NCBI GenBank assembly: GCA_004554075.1
Contig: SFOB01000011.1
Span: 1 to 44,743 of the forward strand
Direction: 5' to 3'
Source: Treponema sp.
GTDB taxonomy: Bacteria; Spirochaetota; Spirochaetia; Treponematales; Treponemataceae
Length of the DNA: 44,743 nucleotides
A model generated the notes under the pieces. It ran no database searches, was not told the DNA's origin, and saw only the letters and a list, made by a program, of their open reading frames with translations. The stretch's first letter is position 1. The number at the start of each line of letters is the position of its first letter. Of this stretch, positions 35,165 through 42,816 are shown piece after piece. The position numbers and the translations under genes were made by a program.

Positions 35165-35824
35165 TTAAGCGGCTTTGTCCATCTTTCCTTTAAAAAGCTC
35201 TATCAGTTCAGCTGTCGTACTGTACATCTGAGCAAGCCTTACTTTCTCGTCAAACTCTGCCCCATGCAGAGTATCTATCATGTCATATTCTATCTGCTTG
35301 TCACTGTCAGATATGAATTCTTCTATAAAAAACTTCTTCAGCTCCGGCTCAAAAGATTCAAAAACTTCCAGAAGATTATCTTCCTCACTAAGAAAATGGT
35401 TGAAACTTGCAATTTTAGACTCAACGTAATCAGAAAGTTTGATTATCTTATCCGCCCAGCTCTTCCCTTCTTCCTCGTAATCCTCAGCTTCAGCTATCCT
35501 TTTTGAATCCCTGCAAAGCTGAACTAAAGTTCTCCTGATTCTTAAATCTTCTTCAGTAAGAATCCGTAAACCTAAGCGCTTAGCTTCTTCGTATTCACGA
35601 TTTGCCCCTGGGCTGTTCTTCCAGTCCCTCATAAGGAAAATTGCATCGCATCTTGAAAGAATAAGAAGGTCTAAATCCATGTAATCTTCATATTCAAATC
35701 CATCCGGCAAAATGGCAGGATTAAAAACCACATACCCATAAGAAAGAAGCTCCTTTTCCATTGAGCCAAACTTCTGTCTGTAATTTGCGTCGCCGGTAAT
35801 CTTTCCGCTAAGATAAATTTTCAT
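35165..35824 (-). CDS. DUF4406 (nucleoside 2-deoxyribosyltransferase-like) protein with extra C-terminal region
   Basis: The N-terminal 95 residues match the DUF4406/nucleoside deoxyribosyltransferase-like fold: 'MKIYLSGKITGD' at the start, 'FNPAILPDG', 'DLLILSRCDAIFLMRDWKNSPGANREYEEAKRLGL' (52-86). In nucleoside deoxyribosyltransferases this fold handles N-glycosidic bonds. The remaining 120 residues are acidic and helical and are not part of the usual short DUF4406 protein. A GTGGAGGTG ribosome site supports the start. It is the first gene of the operon that continues with macro, VWA and ADP-ribosylglycohydrolase. The group would fit handling of NAD- or ADP-ribose-related molecules, an inference from fold and context. 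Confidence 0.8.
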   Translation of the reverse strand: MKIYLSGKITGDANYRQKFGSMEKELLSYGYVVFNPAILPDGFEYEDYMDLDLLILSRCDAIFLMRDWKNSPGANREYEEAKRLGLRILTEEDLRIRRTLVQLCRDSKRIAEAEDYEEEGKSWADKIIKLSDYVESKIASFNHFLSEEDNLLEVFESFEPELKKFFIEEFISDSDKQIEYDMIDTLHGAEFDEKVRLAQMYSTTAELIELFKGKMDKAA

Positions 35825-35846
35825 GGCACCTCCACGTTATACAGAC

Positions 35847-35906
35847 AGTATAATACGGTTAAGTGCCAATAAAAGGCATTGTAATTTTTTTATACCATGG
35901 TAGAAT
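35847..35906. promoter_or_regulatory. Divergent promoters of the DUF4406 operon and the WYL regulator around a TGCC-N7-GGCA element
   Basis: The perfect inverted repeat TGCC-N7-GGCA spans 35864-35878. On the minus strand a -10 (TATACT, 35852-35847) lies exactly 11 bp from it and serves the DUF4406-macro-VWA-hydrolase operon. On the plus strand TTGTAA (35879-35884) directly abuts the repeat and is followed after 16 bp by an extended -10, TGGTAGAAT (hexamer 35901-35906), 7 nt before the ATG of the WYL gene. The site can therefore act on both genes. The WYL protein is the obvious candidate binder. Confidence 0.68.
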
Positions 35907-35913
35907 AGTTTTT

Positions 35914-36897
35914 ATGAGTGAAGAAAAACAGCAACGCGAAAGCCACGTAAAATCTTTAAGGCTTCTAAAACTTGAAAAAGCAATCCAGTCCATCCCCTAC
36001 CCTAGTGTAGAAAGGCTGATGAAGGAACTTGAAGTTTCCCGCCGAACAATACTGCGCGACATTGATGAACTCAAGATTTACTACAATGCCCCGATTGAAT
36101 ATGACCGCTTAAGAAAGGGCTATTATTATACGGACGAAACCTTCTTTGTACAAAATGTCCTTGTAAGCGAAGGAGAGCTTGTCGCAATGGCTGGAATCCT
36201 TCCTCTTCTTGAGCGATATGACAACACTCCGTTCAAGGAAACAATCAACAAGGTTTACGACACCATTAGCCAGATGCTTCCGAACCAGATTCAGGTTCAG
36301 ACTTCGCTTATGAACAACGTTCAGTTTATCTCTGACCCGCTTCCGACAATCGAATCTGAGGTTTTCACAAAAATCTTTGAAGCAATCAAACTTCATAAGA
36401 CCATCAGTTTCGGATACCGCTCAATTAAGGCAACCGAGCATACTCCTCACAGCCTAGATCCTTATAAAATCTACTGCCAGAAAGGTGACTGGTATGCCAT
36501 AGGCTACTGCCACAAACACGATAAATACAGCACATACAATCTTTCACGTATGAAGGACATTACGCTATTAGATGAGTTTGAACCAGATCCGGATTATGAG
36601 AGCAAAGTCTACATTGACCCTAACTTTGGTGTCTGGAACAATGAGTTTCCTGTTAAAAAAATCGAGCTCGTTTTTGATAAATCCATTAACACATATATTC
36701 TGGAAAGAACCTGGCATAAAAATCAAACATGCCATCAGGAAAAAGACGGTTCTGTCTATCTGAGCTTCGAATCAAACCAGCTGCAGGAAACTCTTTTCTG
36801 GGTGCTGCATTTCGGTTCAGCAGTAAAAATCTTGAACCCACCTGAACTTAAGCAGATGTACAAAGAAGAAATAGAGAAGATGTCAAAGAACATATAA
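35914..36897 (+). CDS. WYL-domain transcriptional regulator
   Basis: Start at 35914 (MSEEKQQRES), just downstream of an extended -10 with no Shine-Dalgarno; 327 residues. The N-terminal HTH (about 18-60) has 'PSVERLMKELEVSRRTILRDIDELKIYY', a DeoR/HTH_11-type winged helix. The middle and C-terminus hold a WYL domain with 'GDWYAIGYCHKHDKYSTYNLSRMKDITLLDEF' (WYA variant) and the usual C-terminal extension. WYL regulators bind nucleic-acid or nucleotide-like ligands and often control phage-defence loci, as with BrxR and CapW. It is divergent from the ADP-ribose operon across a shared operator, and a related operator sits before drmA, so it may coordinate defence and ADP-ribose genes. Confidence 0.9.
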   Translation: MSEEKQQRESHVKSLRLLKLEKAIQSIPYPSVERLMKELEVSRRTILRDIDELKIYYNAPIEYDRLRKGYYYTDETFFVQNVLVSEGELVAMAGILPLLERYDNTPFKETINKVYDTISQMLPNQIQVQTSLMNNVQFISDPLPTIESEVFTKIFEAIKLHKTISFGYRSIKATEHTPHSLDPYKIYCQKGDWYAIGYCHKHDKYSTYNLSRMKDITLLDEFEPDPDYESKVYIDPNFGVWNNEFPVKKIELVFDKSINTYILERTWHKNQTCHQEKDGSVYLSFESNQLQETLFWVLHFGSAVKILNPPELKQMYKEEIEKMSKNI

Positions 36898-36903
36898 ATC
36901 ATC

Positions 36904-36937
36904 GGAGAGTTTTTCAGCTCCCCCCTTTTTATTTTTT
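36904..36937. terminator. Weak candidate terminator between convergent genes
   Basis: A short stem, GGAG (36904-36907) with CTCC (36918-36921), is followed by CCCC and a T-rich run at 36926-36937. It lies in the 31-bp gap between the WYL gene (plus) and the primase-helicase gene (minus) and overlaps the latter's stop codon. The stem is only 4 bp, so the call rests mainly on position and the T-run for the plus strand. Confidence 0.3.
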
Positions 36938-38947
36938 CGTCCTTAAAGTCCAGCCGCCGTTCTCAACTTTCTTCTTCGGAACCTCAAAGCAGTTGAACAT
37001 CGGATGGAACTCAAGGTCTACCCCACCCTTCCGTCCGTTTCTGTTTTTTAATATCTTAAGCTGAAGTTCCTGGGCTTTTCCCGGAATCTCAGCGTTCTTT
37101 TCCTGTTCGTTTCTGAGTTGAATTATCCGGGCAGTTCTGGATTTTTCATCCTCGTACTTCCCGTCCTCTTTTTTCAAGTAATCCATGCCCTTGAACTGTA
37201 ATGCCATAAGGACATCGCTTGTATATTCAATGGCTCCTGATTCCTTAAAACTTGCTATGTTTACCGGGCTTGTATAGTTCTCACGGTTAAAGCTTGAAAT
37301 TGCAAAAATCGGAACATCATAGTCACGGCTTGCTCGTTTAAGTTCAACAACTGCCTTGTCCGTATTCTGCTTATCCGTTGCACGCATATCAAAAGGCGCA
37401 ATAATCTGGAGGTAGTCGATGATTACAAGCGGCTTCCGGCCTGTAATCTTAATGTGCCGGGCAATCACTGCATTGATCTTTTCGACACCAATATCACCGA
37501 TACCGATGTGATAATAAATGCGTCCTGCATAATCAGCATAGCCTTTGATGCATTCATTCAGAAAATCAACACGCTCTTTTGAGTTCAAAGATTTTCCGTT
37601 CATGAGGTTTCGAGTTGTCGTTGCAAAGTCCAGGTCACTTCCCCAGTTCTTGCATTTTTGAAATGAAAGGCGGCTGATAGATTTTGCAATCAATTCCTGC
37701 TTTCCCATCTCAAGGCTGAACACAAGAACGTCCTGACCCTTCTTCGCTGCATTGTCTGCAACCTGTAGCGCAAACGTTGTCTTACCAAGACTAGAAATAG
37801 CTCCTATGATGTAAAGACCAGGATAGAATCCTCCGTCTAAAATCTCATCAAGGTTTTCAAAGCCGGTTGAAACGCAGTCCCTGTTATGCCTCTTTTCAAT
37901 GTCAGCAATAAATTCAGAAAGTCCGTTTACCGCTGAGGTCTGATAATAAGCCTGCTCTTCTTTCTGCCTCTTTTCTTCAAGAAGGCTCAAAACATTGTTA
38001 CGGGCATTCATAACATTCTGGATAAAGACTTCCCTGTCACCTATCAAGGCTTCATTTGCGTCTTTGAAGTCCCCGGTGATATCTGCGTCAACAAACTCCA
38101 CCTGAATCTTCGTAAGTTCATCGGAAAGCTTTGCCTCCCCTACCCTACCCGCTTCGTCATTATCAAGGGCTAAGATAAGCGGATACTTCGGCCTATTTGA
38201 TTTCAGGAACTCAATGAAGCGAAGGTTACTGCTCGAACCAAGGGCAACGGCAATTCCTCCGGCCTCAATGATGCTCAGGGCATCAAACTCACCTTCAACA
38301 ACGAAAACCGGTTGCTCTGCAAGTGGGATTGCTTTCAGGTTAAAAAGCTCGAACTGTCCTTTTGGTTTTAAGTATCGCTCTTTCTTGTCTGCTTCCCACG
38401 TTGCCCGTGCATTGTAGCTGAATTCACCTGTAGGAATCACAAAACGCTTTTTCTCTTCCCAATAGCCGAGGTTGTATGCATCAACAATGGATTTAGAAAG
38501 TCCGCGTTTTTTCCAGTAATCAGTTTTTTCAACAGCTGCATGACACTTTGCGAAGAAGTCCGTAAGAGGTTCACGGTTCTCATTCTGAGACTTTTTATTT
38601 ATGTCAATTTTAGTTTTTGATTTTGGGTGAGGAATGGATTTTGAAGTGTTTTGATTTTTATTAAAATCTGAGTAATCAACACTGATGTTATAAAGCTTGT
38701 AAACATGATCAAACAGTTCTTTTCCTGTAAGTCCTGTCTCTAAGCCAACAACATCAAAAATGTCGTAATCCACACCGCACGAAAAGCAATGACATCGATT
38801 CCTTCTGGAATCAAAAGACATGCTTGGATGCCTGTCATCATGAGACGGATTTAGACATGAGAAATTTGTTGAAGTGTTGATACCTTTAGCGTTAAGATAG
38901 TCCAGGAGATGACTCTTGGCACTTTCTTTAGCTTCTTCTGGATTCAT
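36929..38947 (-). CDS. Plasmid primase-helicase: CHC2 zinc finger, Toprim and DnaB-like helicase domains
   Basis: This 672-residue fusion begins with a CHC2 zinc finger with Cys31, His36, Cys54 and Cys57 ('CHCFSCG'). The Toprim region carries 'VFVVEGEFDALSII' (near 210-223) and 'LALDNDEAG' (about 260). The C-terminal half is a RecA-like DnaB-type helicase: 'STGFENLDEILDGGFYPGLYIIGAISSLGKTTFALQVADNAA', with SLGKT as Walker A, 'PLVIIDYLQII' as Walker B, and 'KNRNGRKGG' near the end. This arrangement resembles the T7 gp4/Twinkle type and plasmid primase-helicases. It would unwind and prime DNA at the nearby iteron origin. The GGTGGGG ribosome site is 6 nt from the ATG. Confidence 0.88.
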   Translation of the reverse strand: MNPEEAKESAKSHLLDYLNAKGINTSTNFSCLNPSHDDRHPSMSFDSRRNRCHCFSCGVDYDIFDVVGLETGLTGKELFDHVYKLYNISVDYSDFNKNQNTSKSIPHPKSKTKIDINKKSQNENREPLTDFFAKCHAAVEKTDYWKKRGLSKSIVDAYNLGYWEEKKRFVIPTGEFSYNARATWEADKKERYLKPKGQFELFNLKAIPLAEQPVFVVEGEFDALSIIEAGGIAVALGSSSNLRFIEFLKSNRPKYPLILALDNDEAGRVGEAKLSDELTKIQVEFVDADITGDFKDANEALIGDREVFIQNVMNARNNVLSLLEEKRQKEEQAYYQTSAVNGLSEFIADIEKRHNRDCVSTGFENLDEILDGGFYPGLYIIGAISSLGKTTFALQVADNAAKKGQDVLVFSLEMGKQELIAKSISRLSFQKCKNWGSDLDFATTTRNLMNGKSLNSKERVDFLNECIKGYADYAGRIYYHIGIGDIGVEKINAVIARHIKITGRKPLVIIDYLQIIAPFDMRATDKQNTDKAVVELKRASRDYDVPIFAISSFNRENYTSPVNIASFKESGAIEYTSDVLMALQFKGMDYLKKEDGKYEDEKSRTARIIQLRNEQEKNAEIPGKAQELQLKILKNRNGRKGGVDLEFHPMFNCFEVPKKKVENGGWTLRTKK

Positions 38948-39009
38948 CTGGTCCCCACCCTGTATCCATTTGAACTAATTTTTCTTTAAGTCTAAGATAA
39001 ATCGGGTTA

Positions 39010-39064
39010 GACGTATTTGCAATACGTCACCCTTTGAATTCAATATAGCTCTTTAAAAGCTATA
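39010..39064. repeat. Two hairpins upstream of the primase-helicase gene
   Basis: The first hairpin is GACGTATT-TGC-AATACGTC (39010-39028, 8-bp perfect arms, flanked by GGG and CCC). The second is TATAGCT-CTTTAAA-AGCTATA (39044-39064, 7-bp perfect arms). They lie between the iterons and the ATG at 38947 and might be a primosome or nicking-type single-strand signal, or an operator of the primase-helicase gene. Confidence 0.5.
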
Positions 39065-39133
39065 TATAAGCTCTTAGGAATTTAAAAAGCGCGTTAAATG
39101 CATTAATTATAAAGATTTAGACTGCTTTTAAAT

Positions 39134-39775
39134 CCACGTAAAATATGACAAATTCCACTCAAAATAATCCAAATTCCACGTTAAATATACCTTCTTCCAC
39201 GTCCATTATGACTTTGGGCATGTTTCTCCCACGCAAAATATTACAAATTTTGAGCTGAATTTTGCCCTTTTTACGAGCTTTTTTTGACCGAAAATTGAAA
39301 ATCATCTGAAAAACAGCCTCAAAATGCGCTCTGATTTCCCAAAAATCCGGTTTTTTTAACGAAAAATCCCTGGAATTTGCCAAAAATTTGGATGATTTTT
39401 ACCTTTCTCCCACGTAAAATATGACTTTTTTATATGGCAAAGGCGACTGTTTTTTCATGTAGAAACAAGGATGCCGTTAAAACGCTTATTTTTGCTGTTT
39501 TTTCTGGATTATTCCCACGTAAAATATGACTTTTTTGAAAAATGAGAAAAAGTTGTAACTTTATATACTACAAGAAAATAGAAAGGTTATAAGATATTTT
39601 TTGATAGAGATTTTGCTATATTCTCCCACGTAAAATATGACTTTTTGCGCTATATATAGAAAAAGATTAAAATTCTGACCGAAAAAGTCATTTCAGGCGC
39701 AAAATCTGTAAAACTCCCACGCTGAATATGACTTTTTCTGGTCCACTAATAGAAGATATCCACGTAAAAAAGTAC
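39134..39775 (+). repeat. Iteron array, consensus CCACGTAAAATATGAC
   Basis: Copies start at 39134, 39155 (degenerate), 39176, 39197, 39229, 39410, 39515, 39626, 39717 and 39760. The first four are exactly 21 bp apart, i.e. two DNA turns. Copies at 39410, 39515 and 39626 share a longer context with a pyrimidine-rich CCC before and TTTTT after the core. All copies have the same orientation. This is the pattern of initiator-binding iterons in theta-replicating plasmids; the last copy abuts the stop of the initiator gene. Confidence 0.85.
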
Positions 39776-39780
39776 TTTTG

Positions 39781-40929
39781 CTATTCTTCTTCCGAAGAAG
39801 TTTTCTTGGACTTTTTCTGCTTTTCAAGCTTGTTTGTCATGTCCTTGACCTTAGCCCTGTCAGCGATTTCCTCCCTCTTTTTCATCGTGTTCTCAATCTT
39901 GTTTTTCTTTGTTTTTGCAAGGTCATCAAAGTATTCAAGATACTCGTTGTGCAGGTGAATCTTGGCGTATCCCTGTTCAAGGAACTCAATGATGTTTCCG
40001 TTTGTGTTGAAAATCGGCTCGATTACGATATCCCCGTCCTCAATCTTTGAAACTTCGTTCAGGGCATTAAGAATCGGCTCCTTTATATCGCGGCCCGGGT
40101 TCTTTGTCGAAGATTCATCCGGAAGCTCAAGGATCTGCTGCAGAGTCCTGAAGCTGATGGTGAAGAACTTGTTCCTTCCAATGTCGTTAAGGCGTTTTCG
40201 TGCGAGCATGAAAATATTAAGAAGTGTATCAGCCGCATTGTCGGAAAGCGAGAAATAGCTTTTCGGAAGAATTGAGAAATACTGTAGCGCAAACAAATCC
40301 CAGTTGATTCGCTTGTTCAGAAAGATTTCGACGATTCCGTTTTTGATATGGGCACCGGTAAAGAGAACTTCAATTCCGCTTTCGGTTATCTGCCTCATGT
40401 CCTTCTTGTCGCGTACTACACCTTCAATCTTGATACTTGTGAGCGGGTTCTTTGCCTGGTTGAAAGCCTGACGAGCAGTTCTCAATGTCTTGTAACATCC
40501 GAGTTCTACGAAGTCTTCAAGAGGGAACTTAATGCTTATATCGCGGTCAAGGTTCTCAGTAACATTTTCCTTACTGAGCTTTACCAGGGTGTAAGTCAGG
40601 ATTTTCTTGAGAGGCTTGTTTGCCTTTGTGAAAAGGTCGATGTTATCAAGATGGATTGTGGTTTCTGTATTGTCTGTCGAATATTTAACGCGCTCGCTGA
40701 GGTTTTTTGATGTTCCTTCCGGAGGCGTGAAAAATTCGAGCTGTGAGGAATGGCTGTTCTGTTCAAGACGGTTTGCAAATGTCTCAAGGTTTCCCACATG
40801 GCTCACAACATTAATCATTGTGTTGGATGCCGGGCTGTTCGGAAACTTAAAGAACTTGCCGTTGTCTTCGTTGTTTTTGAGAGTACCCTTCCTTGTCGTG
40901 GCGGGTAAGTTACTTTTATTTTCGTCCAT
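39781..40929 (-). CDS. rep: Putative plasmid replication initiator (Rep_3-like)
   Basis: The product has 382 residues. Its middle (about 95-340) reads like two winged-helix domains: 'KPLKKILTYTLVKLSKENVTENL...IKFPLEDFVELGCYKTLRTARQAFNQA' and 'TISFRTLQQILELPDE...GRDIKEPILNALNEVSKI'. This is the style of Rep_3 initiators. A highly charged Lys/Glu tail (about 340-382) ends the protein. The gene ends at the last iteron, lies 11 nt after the RHH gene and belongs to the parA-RHH-rep operon. AGGAGCG precedes the ATG. The initiator call rests on position and fold pattern rather than on a diagnostic motif. Confidence 0.65.
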   Translation of the reverse strand: MDENKSNLPATTRKGTLKNNEDNGKFFKFPNSPASNTMINVVSHVGNLETFANRLEQNSHSSQLEFFTPPEGTSKNLSERVKYSTDNTETTIHLDNIDLFTKANKPLKKILTYTLVKLSKENVTENLDRDISIKFPLEDFVELGCYKTLRTARQAFNQAKNPLTSIKIEGVVRDKKDMRQITESGIEVLFTGAHIKNGIVEIFLNKRINWDLFALQYFSILPKSYFSLSDNAADTLLNIFMLARKRLNDIGRNKFFTISFRTLQQILELPDESSTKNPGRDIKEPILNALNEVSKIEDGDIVIEPIFNTNGNIIEFLEQGYAKIHLHNEYLEYFDDLAKTKKNKIENTMKKREEIADRAKVKDMTNKLEKQKKSKKTSSEEE

Positions 40930-40940
40930 GGTCTTCGCTC

Positions 40941-41336
40941 CTAGTAAAGACCTATATCAGAAAAATGTACAAGTCCTTTTTTCTCCTGCTGTTCAAGATA
41001 TTTTATAGCAATTTTGATACCCTTGGATAGAGATACTCCGTGCTTCATAAAATATGCCTTCAGGGCTTCACGCTCTTTTTCTGTCGTGCGGACAACAATC
41101 TGGGTTGCCTTGATTGTCTTTGATACGGGAACGTCATCATCAATGCTGATGTCTGATGCATCAAAGTCTGATTCGATGTTAGATGTCGGATCAATTTCTG
41201 TTACGGCTTCTTCATGAACGGCTACTGGTGCGCTCTGAACAGGAGCAGCAGCAGGGGTTGTTCCTCCGATTTGTTTATTAAAACCGTTCAAGAAGTCCAT
41301 GTCAAAATTATTTTTAGCCGGCTGTACTTTCTGCAT
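40941..41336 (-). CDS. Ribbon-helix-helix partition/copy-control protein (ParB-type partner of ParA)
   Basis: This 131-residue protein has a flexible N-terminal half, rich in Ala, Pro, Asp and Glu (residues 20-75). Its C-terminal domain 'ATQIVVRTTEKEREALKAYFMKHGVSLSKGIKIAIKYLEQQ' (about 78-118) has the beta-strand plus two helices of RHH proteins. Small RHH proteins are the centromere-binding partners of type Ib ParA ATPases. The gene lies between parA (17 nt upstream) and rep (11 nt downstream). The 11-bp phased repeats upstream of parA are its likely binding sites. Confidence 0.75.
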   Translation of the reverse strand: MQKVQPAKNNFDMDFLNGFNKQIGGTTPAAAPVQSAPVAVHEEAVTEIDPTSNIESDFDASDISIDDDVPVSKTIKATQIVVRTTEKEREALKAYFMKHGVSLSKGIKIAIKYLEQQEKKGLVHFSDIGLY

Positions 41337-41353
41337 TTTTATCCTCCCCTACC

Positions 41354-42124
41354 CTATTTGAGTGCTTCTGCAATCTGAGAAAGAGCTTCCAGTGTGTCTT
41401 TCTTTGTGCCTGTCATGGCCTGCACTGGAACTGAAGTTGTCTGGGCTTTTCTGAAGCCTGTGTCTGTCGGAATAACGAAAATCTCAAATCCGCTTGGTTC
41501 AAGAGCCTTGTATTGGGCAACGAGGTCACGGCACTGTGCGATTGCGTTGTTGTTCTCGTTCAAAACGAGTTTTTTAAGATAAGGTTTTCCTGTAACGCTG
41601 ACCCCATAGCAGTTGTCGTAGCGTTTTTTCATGGCCTCAAGGTTTGTCTTGAAAGTTTTAAGTCCGTCATAGCTGAAGCGGTCAAGCTTAAGGACGTTGA
41701 TAACTTCGTCGCTTGCGATAAAGCAGCTTTCCTCAAGGGCACCGAATGCCGGAGATGTATCGATTACGCAGTAGTCGAATGCTGCTGAAAGTTCGTTTTT
41801 AAGCTGTGCGAGCTTGAACTGCTCTTTCTGTGCGATTGTTTCCTGGTAGGTTCTAAGTCCGCCGTCAATTCCTGCTGTCGGAATGATGAAGAGGTTTTCA
41901 ACCTGTGTCGGCTGGATTACGTCTTTGATTGTGCACTTGTCAGAGAGAACATCTGAAAGTTCATATTCGAGTTTCGGGAGGTTCATCCAGTCGGTTGTAT
42001 TTCCCTGAGGATCGGCATCGATTAAGATTGTGCGACCAAGTTTTGCAAGTTCTACGGCTACTGAAACTGAAACAGAAGTTTTTCCGGTGCCACCTTTCTG
42101 AATGGCAAATGTGTAAGTTTTCAT
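41354..42124 (-). CDS. parA: ParA-type partition ATPase (first par locus)
   Basis: The protein has 256 residues. 'IQKGGTGKTSVSVSVAVELAKLG' (8-30) is the deviant Walker A motif, followed by 'ILIDADPQGNTTDWM' (Walker A') and 'YCVIDTSPAFGALEE' (Walker B). The protein starts at the motif with no N-terminal HTH domain, as in type Ib ParA. It segregates the plasmid on the nucleoid together with the RHH protein. GAGGTGGG precedes the ATG. The operon promoter TTGCAT-N17-TATAAT lies about 47 bp upstream among the repeats, so autoregulation by the RHH protein is likely. Confidence 0.9.
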   Translation of the reverse strand: MKTYTFAIQKGGTGKTSVSVSVAVELAKLGRTILIDADPQGNTTDWMNLPKLEYELSDVLSDKCTIKDVIQPTQVENLFIIPTAGIDGGLRTYQETIAQKEQFKLAQLKNELSAAFDYCVIDTSPAFGALEESCFIASDEVINVLKLDRFSYDGLKTFKTNLEAMKKRYDNCYGVSVTGKPYLKKLVLNENNNAIAQCRDLVAQYKALEPSGFEIFVIPTDTGFRKAQTTSVPVQAMTGTKKDTLEALSQIAEALK

Positions 42125-42144
42125 TTTTTATCCCACCTCAATGT

Positions 42145-42300
42145 TCTAAACTTTGTTTATACGTTATATACATTATAGACTATGTATTAGCAAAATGCAA
42201 GACAAAATAAACAAAGTATTACAAAAATATATACATAAAATAAACAAGATATAGACAAACTATAAACAAAAGTATATTAAATGTATAAACAAAGTATATA
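42145..42300. repeat. Repeat cluster 1 (ACAAAG-type, about 11-bp phasing) around the parA promoter
   Basis: Copies of (A)ACAAA(G/A/C)TAT begin at 42202, 42211, 42221, 42244, 42255, 42266 and 42289; spacings are 9, 10, 23, 11, 11 and 23, close to one or two helical turns. An inverted copy lies at 42145-42160 between the -10 box and the ribosome site of parA. This is the layout of a centromere that doubles as operator. Confidence 0.65.
42172..42200 (-). promoter_or_regulatory. Promoter of the parA-RHH-rep operon
   Basis: Minus-strand TTGCAT (42200-42195), a 17-bp spacer and TATAAT (42177-42172) form a near-consensus sigma-70 promoter 47 bp upstream of the parA ATG. Partition-type repeats lie on both sides. 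Confidence 0.65.
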
Positions 42301-42310
42301 AAAAAGTAAT

Positions 42311-42422
42311 ACGTAAAATCGTCAAAATTCAGTCTTTTTACGTGTATCTGTACGGAATATTTCATTCTGGAAGCATTAAAATTTACGCCATTCTAACTTG
42401 TTATAGTGTATAGAAATACACT
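42311..42422. repeat. Inverted repeats between the two ACAAAG repeat clusters
   Basis: ACGTAAAA (42311-42318) and TTTTACGT (42336-42343) form 8-bp arms; the arm matches the core of the replication iterons, so it could be a further initiator-binding site. TAGTGTAT-AGAA-ATACACTA (42404-42423 region) is a second hairpin with 8-bp arms and a 4-base loop directly before the second repeat cluster. Confidence 0.5.
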
Positions 42423-42424
42423 AG

Positions 42425-42503
42425 ACAAAATTAACAAAGTAAATACAAACACTATGCAAAGAATAAACAAACTATATACAAAGACTATGCAAAATAGACA
42501 ATG
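42425..42503 (+). repeat. Repeat cluster 2: strictly 11-bp phased (A/G)CAAA motifs
   Basis: Motif starts at 42425, 42434, 42445, 42456, 42467, 42478, 42489 and 42498, i.e. spacings 9, 11, 11, 11, 11, 11 and 9. Between them the sequence varies but stays AT-rich (for example ACTAT). The exact helical phasing suggests side-by-side binding of small dimers, probably the RHH protein, to form a partition complex. From about 42511 to 42816 the rest of this gap has no gene that I can support; it contains a GA/G-rich run near 42521-42531 and the leader of the second parA gene. Confidence 0.65.
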
Positions 42504-42816
42504 TGAATACGAAAAATAAAGAGGGGAGGGGATAACTTGATTTTTCGTCCTCTATGGAAAATTTGAATTGAAAACTGACTGTTGCCTTTTTGTGACCAAA
42601 ATTTACCTTTTTTAATCTGAAATTTGACTTTTTTACCCTGTGTTTTGCATATCGGATTTTCTTTTTCTGCCCTATGCTTTGAATCATCAGGGAGCACAAA
42701 TGCCGACAGTGTGAGAGACCTTATGTGGCTGGCGTTGCTAGTTTAGGTTTTCCTTTAACTTCAAATTTGGGCAGGCAGATTCGGTTAAACGCTTTCTGAT
42801 AAGGAGCTGAAAGATT

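Larger units (their letters stand above)
38948..39780. other. Putative replication origin, iteron-containing intergenic region (no gene)
   Basis: These 833 bp between the primase-helicase and initiator genes contain no convincing coding sequence. They hold ten iteron-like copies (separate entry), two perfect hairpins near 39010-39064, several A/T runs (for example around 39540-39615) that could melt easily, and G/C-poor sequence throughout. The combination of iterons, AT-rich DNA, an adjacent initiator gene and a primase-helicase gene makes this the likely origin. I saw no clear consensus DnaA box. Confidence 0.7.

Noticed and set aside
27837..36897. Transposase or insertion sequence ends at the border of the defence array
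   Set aside because: No transposase-like protein and no terminal inverted repeats were seen at either composition boundary.
39159..39383. Minus-strand 74-codon open frame in the origin region
   Set aside because: It runs through three iterons; composition and sequence look like a by-product of the repeats.
42145..42503. Repeats as a CRISPR array
   Set aside because: Units are only about 11 bp apart with no constant long repeat or unique spacers, and no cas gene is near.
42472..42699. Two overlapping minus-strand frames of 70-75 codons in the par gap
   Set aside because: Low-complexity, partly within the ACAAAG repeats and with no family resemblance or context.
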